Positions 42,707 through 52,059 are shown, counted from the stretch's first letter. The stretch: 55,315 nt of DNA from Lentisphaeria bacterium (GCA_017503375.1 JAFVTF010000039.1:1-55315), one strand, 5' to 3'. Notes: generated from the letters alone by a model not told the origin. Translations and numbers: made by a program.

Positions 42707-45700
42707 ATGAAAGTACAGTTTTCAATTCTTCTGACTCTTTGCATATTCCTTTCCTCTCTTTCCGGAAAGGAATATTTTACCTGCATCAGCGGAAATGATA
42801 AAAATCCCGGAACTGAACAGGCTCCATTCAAGACCATTCAGAAAGGGGTGAACTCTCTGCAGCCGGGCGATACGCTGACCATTCTTCCCGGTGTCTACCG
42901 GGAAAATGTGAGTTGGAAATTCAATGGCGATTCCGCAAAAAAGACAGTTGTCAGAGCAAAATATCCCGGAACAGTTCTCCTGCGCGGAGATTCTCCTGTC
43001 TCCGGTTTCAAGAAAGTGGATGGACTCCGCAATTGTTACAGTATTCCCCTTGAAAAAGAACCGGAAGGTGTCAATGAATGTGATACCATGACAATGTATC
43101 AGCAGCGGAATTCCCTGCATAGCGGTGAGTTTATTATTTACAGTTCCTATTTTTACGATCAGGCGAAGAAGAGACTTTATATATTTCCCAGTGACGGTTC
43201 AGCACCGGAACAGCATAAGATTTCCGTTTCCAACTTGCCCGGATGCGGTTTTTCCGTGGAACCCGCAGACCCGAAAGGGTTTGTTAAAAATGTGGAGTTG
43301 AACGGTTTGGCGGCATCAGGATTTTTCTGGAAACAGGCAAGTGCTCATGCAAGCGCATGGGGTATTATGATCAAACGTGCCGAACATTGTATCATCAGAA
43401 ATTGTTCCTCTTATATGAATGCAGGCGGGATTACTTTGTATGAAGCCGTCAGAAGCAGAATAGATTCCTGTTCCGGTTACCGGAACGGAACAACTCAGCA
43501 TGTTTCCGCTGGAAATATTATCATCTTTTATGCAAAAGAATCCGTGATAGAAAACTGCACCTCTTTCAATTCTTTCACATACGGAATCCGGTTCTACGGA
43601 ACGAATCATAAAAATATGATTTCCAACAGCAAGAGTCTTGGTGATTATCGCGGTTCCATCTGGATCAAGCCTGATGACGGAACGAACAAACTTGTCAATA
43701 CTTATTCTCCCGGAACTGTTGCTTGTCAGCACACAGAACATTGTGTTTACCGGGAAAATGATTATGACCGTTCCGGAAAAAATGGGAAAACCTCTCTCGT
43801 TATGAAGAAAAAATCCATTCATTTCAGCCCCGATGATTTTGCCGATCCTGATAATTATGATTTGCGTTTGCCGGAAGGCTCATCCTTTAAAACAGGTTTT
43901 TCCGGCGGTGGAAACGTTGCTTTCATTGCTCCGGATGGAAATGATTCCAACAACGGAAAATCTCCCAAAACGCCGTGGAAGAGTTTGAAGAATGTTTCAG
44001 CCGGAATGACTGTTTATTTTCTCCCGGGAAACTATGAAGGCGGTCTGGTCCTGAATCAGAATGATGTCCTGTTATCGGGCAGGGGACAGTTCGCTCCCGC
44101 TGTGATCTCCGGCGGAAAAAACGGATTGCAGATCAAGGGCAACAACGTGACTGTCCGCCGGTTGAGTTTTATTGGTTCTGCAGAGAACGGCGTGCTTTGC
44201 GATGGAAAAAATATTACAATAGACCGCTGCGGTTTCGCTTCATTGAAAAATGCCATCGGAACGGCATCTTCTGCTGAAGTGAGTGTGAAACATTCCGCTT
44301 TTGCAGTAAATGTCGGGAAAATTTTCGGTTCCGGCGATCTGAAAGGAACTTTTATTGGAAATATTGTCTCCGGAACAACTGTATTTTCATCCGGTATTGC
44401 AGTTTATAACAATGCGTATGCCGGAAAAGCGTTTGCTTCAGACAGTGCGGCAGTGAAATTCAATCCGGTTTTCTCTGATGTGGAAAAGGGGAATTTTACT
44501 CTGAAAAATAAAATGACGGAACAGGCTTTTGACGGACTGCCCTTTGGTCCATACTTTCTACTGTATGAACCGAAAGAAAGAAGTGTTGAATATCTTGCTC
44601 CGGTACAGATTTCTTCAACAACAGCCAATATCGGCTGGGCAATCTCTTCCAGTCCTGCCCGAAACATGGTGTATTACCGGAAAAAAGGGGATAACAAGTG
44701 GGCTTATGAGCCGGATAGTGCTGTTGATTCACCGTTTCACAGTGTTTCCCTGCAGAATCTGGCACCCGGAACGGAATATCAGTATTATGTCCGTTCCACT
44801 CCGGAAATGGTTTATTCTATCGGAAACCGTTATCTTGCTCCTCGGAAAAAGACTCCGAAGGGGGTGAATTCTCCGGTGCTTTCCTTCAAAACGCCTGCCT
44901 CTGACCGTACGGCAAAAATATTCCATGTCGCAAAAAATGGAAATGATGAAAATCCCGGGACTCAGGAAAAACCGTTCCTGACGATTTCCAGAGCTGCCAT
45001 GATGGTTCAGCCGGGTGATACAGTGCTTGTTCACTCCGGAAAATATTCCGAATCAGTTTTTGCGGCAAATACCGGAACCAAAGAAAAGCCGATCACATTC
45101 CGTGCTGCTCCCGGCGAAGAAGTCTGGCTGGATGGAAATGACCGCAGATTCCACAGGGGCTTTGCCATGTTCGGAAAGAATTACCTGCGTTTCGACGGGT
45201 TCCGTCTCAAAGAATATGGAACCGGTTTTCCAAATACCTCCGGCTCGTTCGTTGCGCTGAACAGCAAAAATATTGAGATCAGCAGAATTCTGCATGATGG
45301 TCGCGGTCCGGGATATTCTCCGGGAATCGTCAATGCAAGAGGATCGGAACATATTATTTTACGGAATTCTGTTTGTATCGGCGGCATGTCCGGAGCGGCA
45401 TTTGTGAACTGTTCCGGAATCATTGTGGAAAATAATGTGTTCAAAAAAAACGCCATCTGGCATTTACTTTTCTTTGGAAGAGCTGATCAAACGATCAGGT
45501 TTGCCAATAACATTGTGACGGATAATACACGTGACAAAACCCATGAGGCAATTCTGAAAGTAGAAAATCTCAAGAGTTTGACCGAAGAGAATAACCTTTA
45601 TTTCATGCGTTATCCCCGTTCTCTGCGTGTGATCGTTGATTTTATGGCAAACGGCAGTAAAAAGGGAAGAAAAAAAGTCAAGCTGGATGAATATTACAAG

Positions 45701-46000
45701 CTGACCGGCAGGAATAACCGTTCTGTTTTTGCAAATCCCGGAATCAAAGTGCTTTCCACTCAGTTGTGCTGGAAAAGTGCCGCAGAACGGAATGCTGACC
45801 GGAAAAAAGGCAGAAACTTCAATATTGCCAATAATAATGCGGAAGACGGTCGGAATCCGGAAAATTTCTCGCAGTACCGCATTTGGGGATTCCGGGACTT
45901 CTTTGCACCGGAACTGTATAAGACAAAGAAAATCGGTTTGAACAATGCTCTTTTCAAAGATATGTTTCTGAAAACCGTCCCGGCATGGGATCAGAGATGA
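42707..46000 (+). CDS. Giant secreted beta-helix protein with three DUF1565-like modules
   Basis: A 1097-aa protein with signal peptide (MKVQFSILLTLCIFLSSLSG). A DUF1565-like module (GNDxNPGT..PFKTI...PGDT...PGVYRE) occurs three times, near residues 20, 403 and 737, each followed by right-handed beta-helix repeats as in polysaccharide lyases. A fibronectin III-like domain (about 630-715: SSTTANIGWAISSS, LAPGTEYQYYVRST) lies before the third. Expected to bind and probably cleave an acidic or complex polysaccharide outside the cytoplasm. GGGGG precedes the ATG. It follows the pseudopilin by 18 bases and precedes an M14 peptidase by 9, so all are co-transcribed. Confidence 0.8.
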   Translation: MKVQFSILLTLCIFLSSLSGKEYFTCISGNDKNPGTEQAPFKTIQKGVNSLQPGDTLTILPGVYRENVSWKFNGDSAKKTVVRAKYPGTVLLRGDSPVSGFKKVDGLRNCYSIPLEKEPEGVNECDTMTMYQQRNSLHSGEFIIYSSYFYDQAKKRLYIFPSDGSAPEQHKISVSNLPGCGFSVEPADPKGFVKNVELNGLAASGFFWKQASAHASAWGIMIKRAEHCIIRNCSSYMNAGGITLYEAVRSRIDSCSGYRNGTTQHVSAGNIIIFYAKESVIENCTSFNSFTYGIRFYGTNHKNMISNSKSLGDYRGSIWIKPDDGTNKLVNTYSPGTVACQHTEHCVYRENDYDRSGKNGKTSLVMKKKSIHFSPDDFADPDNYDLRLPEGSSFKTGFSGGGNVAFIAPDGNDSNNGKSPKTPWKSLKNVSAGMTVYFLPGNYEGGLVLNQNDVLLSGRGQFAPAVISGGKNGLQIKGNNVTVRRLSFIGSAENGVLCDGKNITIDRCGFASLKNAIGTASSAEVSVKHSAFAVNVGKIFGSGDLKGTFIGNIVSGTTVFSSGIAVYNNAYAGKAFASDSAAVKFNPVFSDVEKGNFTLKNKMTEQAFDGLPFGPYFLLYEPKERSVEYLAPVQISSTTANIGWAISSSPARNMVYYRKKGDNKWAYEPDSAVDSPFHSVSLQNLAPGTEYQYYVRSTPEMVYSIGNRYLAPRKKTPKGVNSPVLSFKTPASDRTAKIFHVAKNGNDENPGTQEKPFLTISRAAMMVQPGDTVLVHSGKYSESVFAANTGTKEKPITFRAAPGEEVWLDGNDRRFHRGFAMFGKNYLRFDGFRLKEYGTGFPNTSGSFVALNSKNIEISRILHDGRGPGYSPGIVNARGSEHIILRNSVCIGGMSGAAFVNCSGIIVENNVFKKNAIWHLLFFGRADQTIRFANNIVTDNTRDKTHEAILKVENLKSLTEENNLYFMRYPRSLRVIVDFMANGSKKGRKKVKLDEYYKLTGRNNRSVFANPGIKVLSTQLCWKSAAERNADRKKGRNFNIANNNAEDGRNPENFSQYRIWGFRDFFAPELYKTKKIGLNNALFKDMFLKTVPAWDQR

Positions 46001-46009
46001 GGTGAAATA

Positions 46010-47038
46010 ATGAAACCTTTCAAGCCTTATGATATTACATTGGAGCCGTGTCCCGATTGGTGGAAAGTCCGCTTGCCCGAAATCGCAGAAGAACTTTCCA
46101 AAATCAGAAAAGGACGTGTGGAAACGATCGTCGAGAGTAAAAATATTCAGGCTGTTTTCTATAATGAAAAACAGTTTCCCGTTCCCGATACCCGTTGGAC
46201 GATTGCGGCAAGTTCTTCTGATCCGAACCGATATAAAACTTCCGGTTATGATCCGCAATGTATCATGCTGATCGCCGGCGTTCACGGCGCCGAAGCAGAA
46301 GGCGTTATCACGATCCTGAACCTGATCAGTCTGCTGGAAACAGGAAAAGATCTTCGCGAAAAAGAACGCCCCGAACTTTGCAGACTCCTTCAGCAGTACC
46401 GTCTTGTGATGATTCCATGCTGCAATCCTGACGGCAGAGCAATTTCTCCCGACCACATGCGCGGCTGTCCTATGGAAGAGTTTCATAGAATTTCCCAAGG
46501 CGTCTGGGCTGACGGCAGCACGATTACCTGGGCGGAATCAAAACAATTTTATCCGCTTCCTTTGGATAAAGTTTCTTTTCCCGGCGGTTATCCAAACGGG
46601 GAGGGGTATAATATCATGCACGACTGCGCCCCGGGAAAACTCTGCACGGAAGAAGCTGCGGCAATCCTCTCCCTTGCAGAAAAATGTCAGCCGGACCTGT
46701 TTTTGAACCTTCATTCCCAGGAACGGGAAAGTCTCCTGTGCCGTCCGGGATTGTTTAATTATGCCGAAAATATCCGCCGTGGAAATGAACTTGCCGCCGC
46801 ATGTTACCGGGCATTGTGTGCTGCCGGATTCCCTGCTTTAGAGCCGAAAGGTTCTTCTCAGGCATTGAATTTGAATACGGCTGTGGTGATGTTGAGCGGA
46901 GCACAGGCAATGACCTATGAATCCACGACTGACAGCGGATTATCCTTTGATGGACTTCTTGAATCCCACTATGTCATGCTGGAAACAGTTCTGAAAGCCG
47001 GATTACAGGAACCGTTTGCCCCCAGAAATAAAAGATAA
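46010..47038 (+). CDS. M14-family zinc carboxypeptidase-like protein
   Basis: A 342-aa protein. Zinc ligands of the M14 fold are visible: H-x2-E in AGVHGAEAEG near residue 90 and His in FLNLHSQ near 230. The general-base Glu is likely the one in AMTYESTTDSG near 300. Also typical is the CNPDGR segment. No signal peptide, so it would act in the cytoplasm, perhaps on peptide-linked glycan fragments. GAGGTG precedes the ATG. It ends six bases before repeat copy 4. Confidence 0.8.
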   Translation: MKPFKPYDITLEPCPDWWKVRLPEIAEELSKIRKGRVETIVESKNIQAVFYNEKQFPVPDTRWTIAASSSDPNRYKTSGYDPQCIMLIAGVHGAEAEGVITILNLISLLETGKDLREKERPELCRLLQQYRLVMIPCCNPDGRAISPDHMRGCPMEEFHRISQGVWADGSTITWAESKQFYPLPLDKVSFPGGYPNGEGYNIMHDCAPGKLCTEEAAAILSLAEKCQPDLFLNLHSQERESLLCRPGLFNYAENIRRGNELAAACYRALCAAGFPALEPKGSSQALNLNTAVVMLSGAQAMTYESTTDSGLSFDGLLESHYVMLETVLKAGLQEPFAPRNKR

Positions 47039-47043
47039 GTTTA

Positions 47044-47160
47044 CAGTTCCAATAAGGGGTGATTTGTGATCGGGGAAGAAAGGAAAAACTTTTCAGGAAG
47101 GTTTTTCCCTTCTTCCCCGAACCCTATCATCCTTTTTCAAACCTTTTTGCGGCATTTTGG
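47044..47160 (-). repeat. Dispersed hairpin element, copy 4
   Basis: Inverted relative to copies 1, 2 and 5, and close in sequence to copy 2. The terminal end is decayed (CAGTTCCAATAA). The 19-base stem (47071-47089 with 47101-47119) has one mismatch. The inner block TTTGCGGCATTTT is also present. It fills most of the gap between the convergent M14 and phosphoesterase genes and follows the M14 stop codon. Confidence 0.85.
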
Positions 47161-47207
47161 GGGAAAGAACAGACTGACTTATCAACCTGTATTCCGTCTT
47201 ATCCGGT

Positions 47208-48509
47208 TTATGGAATCTGGAATCTGACAGACAGGCTTTTCCCTTCTTTACCGAACGTTTCAACCGGGGTGATCTTCATAACACCTGTTGCTCCGGGGAC
47301 AAGTTTTACATTTTTGGGAATTTGATAGGACGGATATAAAGTTTTCTTCTCGGAAAAGAAATTTGAGGCGATATAAAAATCCTGCGGCTTCAGGTTTTTA
47401 TCATCGAAAATAAGTTTGATTTTATAGGCATAAACAAAATCCGGATGAACAGCAGAGGTAAGACTGATGAAATAAGAGTCAGAGTCTTTTTCCAGTTCAG
47501 CTTTCGCTCCCGGACGGAATTCAGGGGGTTGAATTTTTTCGGCTCTCTTCATTGTATAAACAGCCTTTGAGGGATCATAAGGCAATTCGATGCGCCATCT
47601 GTTTTCCGGATTGATCTCTTCCAGTGTATCCGCTTTATAACGGTAAATCACCATGTGTTTCCGGAACACTTCAATATAACAGAATGCCCGTCTGTATTGA
47701 TAATGAGAAGGAGTCTTGATATATTCTTCCTTGACTTCTCCTGGAACCTGAAGGGAATATTTATAAAGACCTCCCACATTTACGGCGGTAAATTCTCCCT
47801 GCCAGATCGACCGTTCATCCTCAAGCGGCAAATGAGTATGTCCGGAAAGAGAAACAACCTGTTTATGTCCGGCAAGCATTTTCCGGATATGATCATAACG
47901 CCAATTCCAGACTTTTTTCGGATTGTCATGCCATGCAGAACCTGCCATTGTAAATGCCGGAGGACAGTGGGTCAATACGAAAACAGGTTTTCCGGGAGCT
48001 TTCTTTTCGGCTTTGTCAATTAAATCTGAAACCTGTTTGATCTCTTCCGCTGTATGATTGTTTTCCCCTTTTTCATCCGTTGCGGAAACTCCGATAAATG
48101 TATAGCCTTTCACAACATGATGCTGAAGCCAGTCTGCTTTCATTCCCATCGGATGAAAGAACCGTTTCAAACTGTCCTGCGGCGAAAGCCGTTTTATACC
48201 TTTGTTTTCCCAGTAATCATGATTTCCGGTAATGGGAATATGAACCGGTTTCGGATTGCATTTGGAAAAATGCCTGTTGTAAATATTGATATATGTCTTG
48301 TAACTTTTTTCATCCCCCACATAACGCGCCAGATCTCCGGCAAAGAGAACAACATCCGGATTCTTTTCTGCCATAAATCCATAAACTTTTTCCAGCGACT
48401 CCCATTGGGCATGAATGTCTGTTGTGACAACAATTTTCAAAATTGGCTTTTCTGCGGCAAATGCTGTAAGAAAAAAGAAGAATAAGGGAAGATAATACAA
48501 TTTTTTCAT
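47208..48509 (-). CDS. Secreted metallophosphoesterase
   Basis: A 433-aa calcineurin-type phosphoesterase with a signal peptide (MKKLYYLPLFFFFLTAFA). All metal motifs are present: TTDIHAQ, FAGDLAR, TGNHDYWE, LTHCPP and SGHTHLPL. The C-terminal 150 residues form a separate beta-rich domain. It probably hydrolyses phosphate esters or nucleotides in the periplasm. AAAGGA lies before the ATG. The leader begins with a long hairpin. Confidence 0.85.
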   Translation of the reverse strand: MKKLYYLPLFFFFLTAFAAEKPILKIVVTTDIHAQWESLEKVYGFMAEKNPDVVLFAGDLARYVGDEKSYKTYINIYNRHFSKCNPKPVHIPITGNHDYWENKGIKRLSPQDSLKRFFHPMGMKADWLQHHVVKGYTFIGVSATDEKGENNHTAEEIKQVSDLIDKAEKKAPGKPVFVLTHCPPAFTMAGSAWHDNPKKVWNWRYDHIRKMLAGHKQVVSLSGHTHLPLEDERSIWQGEFTAVNVGGLYKYSLQVPGEVKEEYIKTPSHYQYRRAFCYIEVFRKHMVIYRYKADTLEEINPENRWRIELPYDPSKAVYTMKRAEKIQPPEFRPGAKAELEKDSDSYFISLTSAVHPDFVYAYKIKLIFDDKNLKPQDFYIASNFFSEKKTLYPSYQIPKNVKLVPGATGVMKITPVETFGKEGKSLSVRFQIP

Positions 48510-48547
48510 AACAAAAATCCTTTAAGTTCTGATTGCTTTATAAGATC

Positions 48548-48590
48548 CTGAATCCGTGAAGACTTCAAGCAAAAGTCTTCATGGATTCAG
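48548..48590 (-). promoter_or_regulatory. Hairpin at the 5' end of the phosphoesterase mRNA
   Basis: Arms of 18 bases (CTGAATCCGTGAAGACTT / AAGTCTTCATGGATTCAG) with one mismatch that can pair as G-U, and a seven-base loop. It lies just after the predicted transcription start, so the transcript would begin with it. It could stabilise the mRNA or be a regulator target. Confidence 0.55.
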
Positions 48591-48591
48591 A

Positions 48592-48621
48592 AATATACCA
48601 CAAAAAAAATATTTTTTTCAA
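48592..48621 (-). promoter_or_regulatory. Promoter of the phosphoesterase gene
   Basis: Minus strand TTGAAA, 18-base spacer, TATATT. Confidence 0.5.
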
Positions 48622-48709
48622 GCAGAATGAAAATATCCCGAATATTTTTTCTGAAAATAAATATTTTTTCTCTTGAAAATATGGAAAACAGGTGTAAATT
48701 TCTCCCATT

Positions 48710-48973
48710 ATGAAAAATCCCCCTTCACAAACAAAAAATTTACAGCAAAAGGATGGCAGACTTGTCTGCCCGGCCTGTCGTGAACTGTTGGCAAGACAGG
48801 ATGTGGAATCCTTTTTCCGCTGTCCATATTGCAATTATAAATTTCTATTGAATGATGAGATGGAAGACTATCTTCTTACCCCGGTTGTCGAAAACTGGTG
48901 TCAGATGAACCTTGCTCAGCAATCCCAGCAGTTTTCTTCCGATTCTGAAAATGGAAGATCCAACTGGATTTAA
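48710..48973 (+). CDS. Small zinc-ribbon protein
   Basis: An 87-aa protein with two CxxC pairs (LVCPACRE and FRCPYCNYKF) about 16 residues apart, a zinc ribbon. A poorly ordered, Gln/Ser-rich C-terminus follows. There is no clear ribosome binding site, and a TTGAAA...TAAATT pair ends close upstream, so the mRNA may be almost leaderless. Function unknown; such ribbons occur in nucleic-acid-binding and regulatory proteins. Confidence 0.6.
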   Translation: MKNPPSQTKNLQQKDGRLVCPACRELLARQDVESFFRCPYCNYKFLLNDEMEDYLLTPVVENWCQMNLAQQSQQFSSDSENGRSNWI

Positions 48974-49027
48974 CCCGGTCAGACATTCGCTTTTTTATTC
49001 TTATTTATTCCATCTTGAATAATACAG

Positions 49028-49043
49028 CCGTCTTTTCCGACGG
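49028..49043 (+). terminator. Weak hairpin after the zinc-ribbon gene
   Basis: CCGTC-TTTTCC-GACGG followed by a T-rich stretch; a possible terminator of the small gene upstream. Confidence 0.35.
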
Positions 49044-49071
49044 AATGTTGATTTTTCTTTCAAAAGTTTTC

Positions 49072-49099
49072 TTGACAAATGTTTTTTCAGGTATATATT
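49072..49099 (+). promoter_or_regulatory. Promoter of the FAD oxidoreductase operon
   Basis: TTGACA, 16-base spacer, TATATT. Confidence 0.65.
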
Positions 49100-49136
49100 A
49101 TTACTAAACTTTTTTCTAAACAATGGAGAAGACAGC

Positions 49137-50600
49137 ATGTACGATGTATGTATTATCGGTGCGGGAGCTACCGGCGCGGCTGCAGCTTACTGGCTGGCAC
49201 GGAAAAATGTGCAAGTCGTTCTCGCAGATAAAGAAGCAGATGCTTCTTTCGGAGTTTCCAAGGCAAATTCCGGAATCGTTCACGGCGGATTCCATTATTC
49301 CGTCAGCAAGACCCTGAAGGGAAAACTTGAGCTGGAAGGAAACCGCATGTTTCCCGCAATGGCAAAAGAATTGGGTTTTCCTTACAATCAGTGCGGAATT
49401 ATTGTTGTTGCCTATTCCGAAGATCAGCTCGAAGAAGTGAGAAAACTTTATAATCAGGGCATTGAAAACGGCGTTGAGGGAATTGAATTCTGCAGCAAAG
49501 AACGGATGTATGAACTGGAACCGAAACTTTGCGAAGGCTGTCTCGGCGGCGTGTTCGCACCTCAGGGCGGTGTTGTCGAACCTTACGCGTATGTCTTTTC
49601 TCTGGTGGAGGATGCTGAACGGAACGGCGTTGTTTTTGAACGAAATTTTGAAGTTGTTTCCGCTGAATATCAGGATAATGTCTGGAAAATGAAATCAGCT
49701 TCCGGAAAAGAATTGTCCGCAAAGTATGTTATCAATGCTGCCGGACTTTATTCCGATAAAGTTTCCGCAATTTTCGGCGGGGAAGAATTTGAAATCCTTG
49801 CCAGAAAAGGGGAAGAATATCTGCTTGACAGACTTTCTCCTGCATATCCCACCCGTGTCGTATTTCCAGTTCCGACCCATACCTCAAAAGGTGTGCTTGT
49901 GATTCCGACTGCCGGAGGAACAACTATGGTCGGTCCGACTGCTCATATTGTTCCGGATAAGGATGATACCGATACAACAGCCCCGGACCGCGAGGAAATT
50001 TTTGAATTGGCGCAGTATATGGTAAAAGGGGTTTCCAAACGTGATCTGATCGCTGCTTTCGCCGGATTGCGTCCAGCTCTCGCCGGTGGTGATTTCATGA
50101 TCAAGATTTCCGATAAGGCTCCTGCATTTATTCAGGCATCCGGAATCCAATCCCCGGGTTTGACGGCATCTCCTGCCGTTGGAAAATTGCTGGTTTCTCT
50201 GTTGGAAAAAGCCGGATTGAAAATGGATGATAAGAAGGATATCGCTCCGGTTCCTCCGAAAAGACGGCTGCGGGAAATGAGCGCGGAAGAAGTTGATGAA
50301 CTCTATCAGAAAGATCCGGCATGGACGAATATCATCTGCCGCTGCGAAAAGATTTCCGAAGCGGAAATCGTGGATGCTGTCCGTCATGGACACGTTACTC
50401 TGGACGCCGTTAAACTTCATACCCGTGCCGGAATGGGCCGTTGTCAGGGCGGATTCTGCTCTGCAAAAATCTGGGCAATCATTTCCCGGGAAACCGGAAT
50501 TCCTGTTGAAGAATTGACAAAACGCGGTAAAAAGAGCAACTTCTTCAACGGTTCCATTGCCGATGTTGCTTTCAAGGGAGATAGCTATGAAACGAAATGA
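49137..50600 (+). CDS. GlpA-like FAD oxidoreductase with BFD [2Fe-2S] domain
   Basis: A 487-aa protein. FAD binding is at the N-terminus (DVCIIGAGATGAAAAYWLAR), followed by the NSGIVHGGFHY segment of glycerol-3-phosphate dehydrogenase/L-2-hydroxyglutarate oxidase enzymes. The C-terminus (about 400-460) is a BFD-like iron-sulfur domain with four Cys (IICRCEK, GRCQGGFC). This arrangement is that of anaerobic GlpA-like proteins found with a second flavoprotein and DUF1667. Likely role: oxidation of glycerol-3-phosphate or a similar hydroxy compound, passing electrons to the partner subunits. GGAG precedes the ATG. It overlaps the next gene by 14 bases. Confidence 0.85.
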   Translation: MYDVCIIGAGATGAAAAYWLARKNVQVVLADKEADASFGVSKANSGIVHGGFHYSVSKTLKGKLELEGNRMFPAMAKELGFPYNQCGIIVVAYSEDQLEEVRKLYNQGIENGVEGIEFCSKERMYELEPKLCEGCLGGVFAPQGGVVEPYAYVFSLVEDAERNGVVFERNFEVVSAEYQDNVWKMKSASGKELSAKYVINAAGLYSDKVSAIFGGEEFEILARKGEEYLLDRLSPAYPTRVVFPVPTHTSKGVLVIPTAGGTTMVGPTAHIVPDKDDTDTTAPDREEIFELAQYMVKGVSKRDLIAAFAGLRPALAGGDFMIKISDKAPAFIQASGIQSPGLTASPAVGKLLVSLLEKAGLKMDDKKDIAPVPPKRRLREMSAEEVDELYQKDPAWTNIICRCEKISEAEIVDAVRHGHVTLDAVKLHTRAGMGRCQGGFCSAKIWAIISRETGIPVEELTKRGKKSNFFNGSIADVAFKGDSYETK

Positions 50601-51567
50601 ATATGATGTCGCTGTGATCGGGGCAGGGGCAGCCGGTCTCGCTGCCGCTGCTGTCACTGCAAAGGCTGGAGCCTCCACTGTTGTTATTGATCGGGATGTC
50701 CGCCCCGGCGGTGTGCTGAATCAGTGTATTCATAACGGATTCGGTCTGCATTATTTCAAAGAAGAGTTGACCGGACCTGAATATGCAGCACGTATGATAC
50801 GTAAAGCAACCGAAGCCGGAGCAATCTTCCGGATCGGTTCCAGTGTTATGGAAATTTCTCCTGCGCAGGCTGACGGAAGACGGGCTTTGACTTTGTACAG
50901 CAAAGAATCCGGAGTAGAGATCATTCTTGCAAAAGCCGTTATCCTCGCAATGGGATGCCGCGAACGGACCCGCGGAAATCTTGCAACCCCAGGTTCCCGT
51001 TGTGCCGGTATTTATACCGCTGGACTTGCTCAGCGTATGCTGAATGTGGAAGGAAAACTTCCCGGAACCAGTGCCGTGATTGTCGGTTCCGGTGATATCG
51101 GACTGATTATGGCCCGCCGCTTGACCTGGAGCGGAATTCCCGTGAAGGCCGCTGTGGAAATTCAGCCGAAACCTGCCGGACTTGCTCGTAATATCGCACA
51201 GTGTCTGGAAGATTTCGGAATTCCCCTTTATCTTTCAACTGCAGTCACAAAAATCAGCGGAAAAGACCGTGTTGAGAGTGTCACCATTGCTCCTCTGGAT
51301 GATCCAACTGCTGAACGGGTGATCGAATGTGATACAATCCTTTATTCTGTCGGGCTGATTCCCGAAAACGAACTTTCCCGTAAGGCCGGAGTTGTGCTTG
51401 ACCCGAAGACAAACGGTCCTGTCGTAGAAGAAGGCGTTTATGAAACAACAGAAAAAGGTATCTTTGCTTGTGGTAACGTCCTTCATGTACATGGTCTGGC
51501 AGACCAGGCTTCGGAAGAAGCAGAACGTTGTGCGGAATCTGCTCTCCGCTCCATTGGAATGAGGTGA
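50587..51567 (+). CDS. FAD/NAD(P)-dependent oxidoreductase (partner of GlpA-like protein)
   Basis: A 326-aa flavoprotein of the thioredoxin reductase-like type. FAD motif DVAVIGAGAAGLAAAA at the N-terminus, LAMGCRERTRGNL, a second nucleotide-binding loop AVIVGSGDIGLIMAR, and a C-terminal GIFACGNVLHVHG FAD segment. The redox-active Cys pair of thioredoxin reductase is absent. The start is the ATG inside the end of the previous gene, preceded by GGGAG; a longer frame starts ten codons earlier. Second of three genes; probably moves electrons between NAD(P)H and the first flavoprotein. Confidence 0.87.
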   Translation: MKRNEYDVAVIGAGAAGLAAAAVTAKAGASTVVIDRDVRPGGVLNQCIHNGFGLHYFKEELTGPEYAARMIRKATEAGAIFRIGSSVMEISPAQADGRRALTLYSKESGVEIILAKAVILAMGCRERTRGNLATPGSRCAGIYTAGLAQRMLNVEGKLPGTSAVIVGSGDIGLIMARRLTWSGIPVKAAVEIQPKPAGLARNIAQCLEDFGIPLYLSTAVTKISGKDRVESVTIAPLDDPTAERVIECDTILYSVGLIPENELSRKAGVVLDPKTNGPVVEEGVYETTEKGIFACGNVLHVHGLADQASEEAERCAESALRSIGMR

Positions 51568-51571
51568 TTTT

Positions 51572-51919
51572 ATGGAAAAAATTTGTATTGTCTGTCCGAA
51601 AGGATGCCGTCTTTCCATTTCTCAGGACGGAGATAAAATTAATGTCAGCGGGAATTTTTGTCCGCGCGGTGTAAAATATGCAGAACAGGAAATTCTTGAC
51701 CCCCGCAGAGTTGTTACAGCTGTTGCACCCACGGATTCCGAATCTCAGCCGTTCCTGGCTGTCCGTACTCCGGATATGGTCGCAAAGGCTAAAATCCCCG
51801 GAATTCTGACGAAGATTTATGCGCTCCGTTTGAAAGCCCCAATCCCTGCCGGAACTGTTGTTCTGGAAAATTGCGATGGGGAAGGGACTCCTGTAATTAC
51901 CTGTATGGATCTTGATTGA
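51572..51919 (+). CDS. DUF1667 protein
   Basis: A 115-aa protein with CIVCPKGC at the N-terminus and a further Cys in NFCPRGVKYA, typical of DUF1667, which may bind an iron-sulfur cluster or zinc. The family is regularly encoded after a GlpA-like and a second flavoprotein gene, as here, and is thought to form the third part of the complex. GAGGTG overlaps the stop of the previous gene. A good terminator follows. Confidence 0.88.
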   Translation: MEKICIVCPKGCRLSISQDGDKINVSGNFCPRGVKYAEQEILDPRRVVTAVAPTDSESQPFLAVRTPDMVAKAKIPGILTKIYALRLKAPIPAGTVVLENCDGEGTPVITCMDLD

Positions 51920-51947
51920 TCTGCAGAAAAATATCAGAATGATATGC

Positions 51948-51977
51948 GGGACTGCCGAAAAGCAGTCCCTTTTTTTT
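51948..51977 (+). terminator. Rho-independent terminator of the oxidoreductase operon
   Basis: GGGACTGC-CGAAAA-GCAGTCCC followed by eight T residues. Confidence 0.9.
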
Positions 51978-52009
51978 GAACTTTTCAAAGTCAAATATTA
52001 TCGGTTTAG

Positions 52010-52049
52010 ACGGTATTACACGATATTATACGATAATAAACGATTTTGT
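52010..52049. repeat. Four tandem 10-base repeats
   Basis: ACGGTATTAC, ACGATATTAT, ACGATAATAA, ACGATTTTGT in exact 10-base register, between the terminator and the end of rtcB. Meaning unknown. Confidence 0.6.
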
Positions 52050-52059
52050 TTGGTATAAG

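Noticed and set aside
52010..52049. CRISPR or CRISPR remnant
   Set aside because: Repeats are 10 bases with no spacers and no cas genes nearby.
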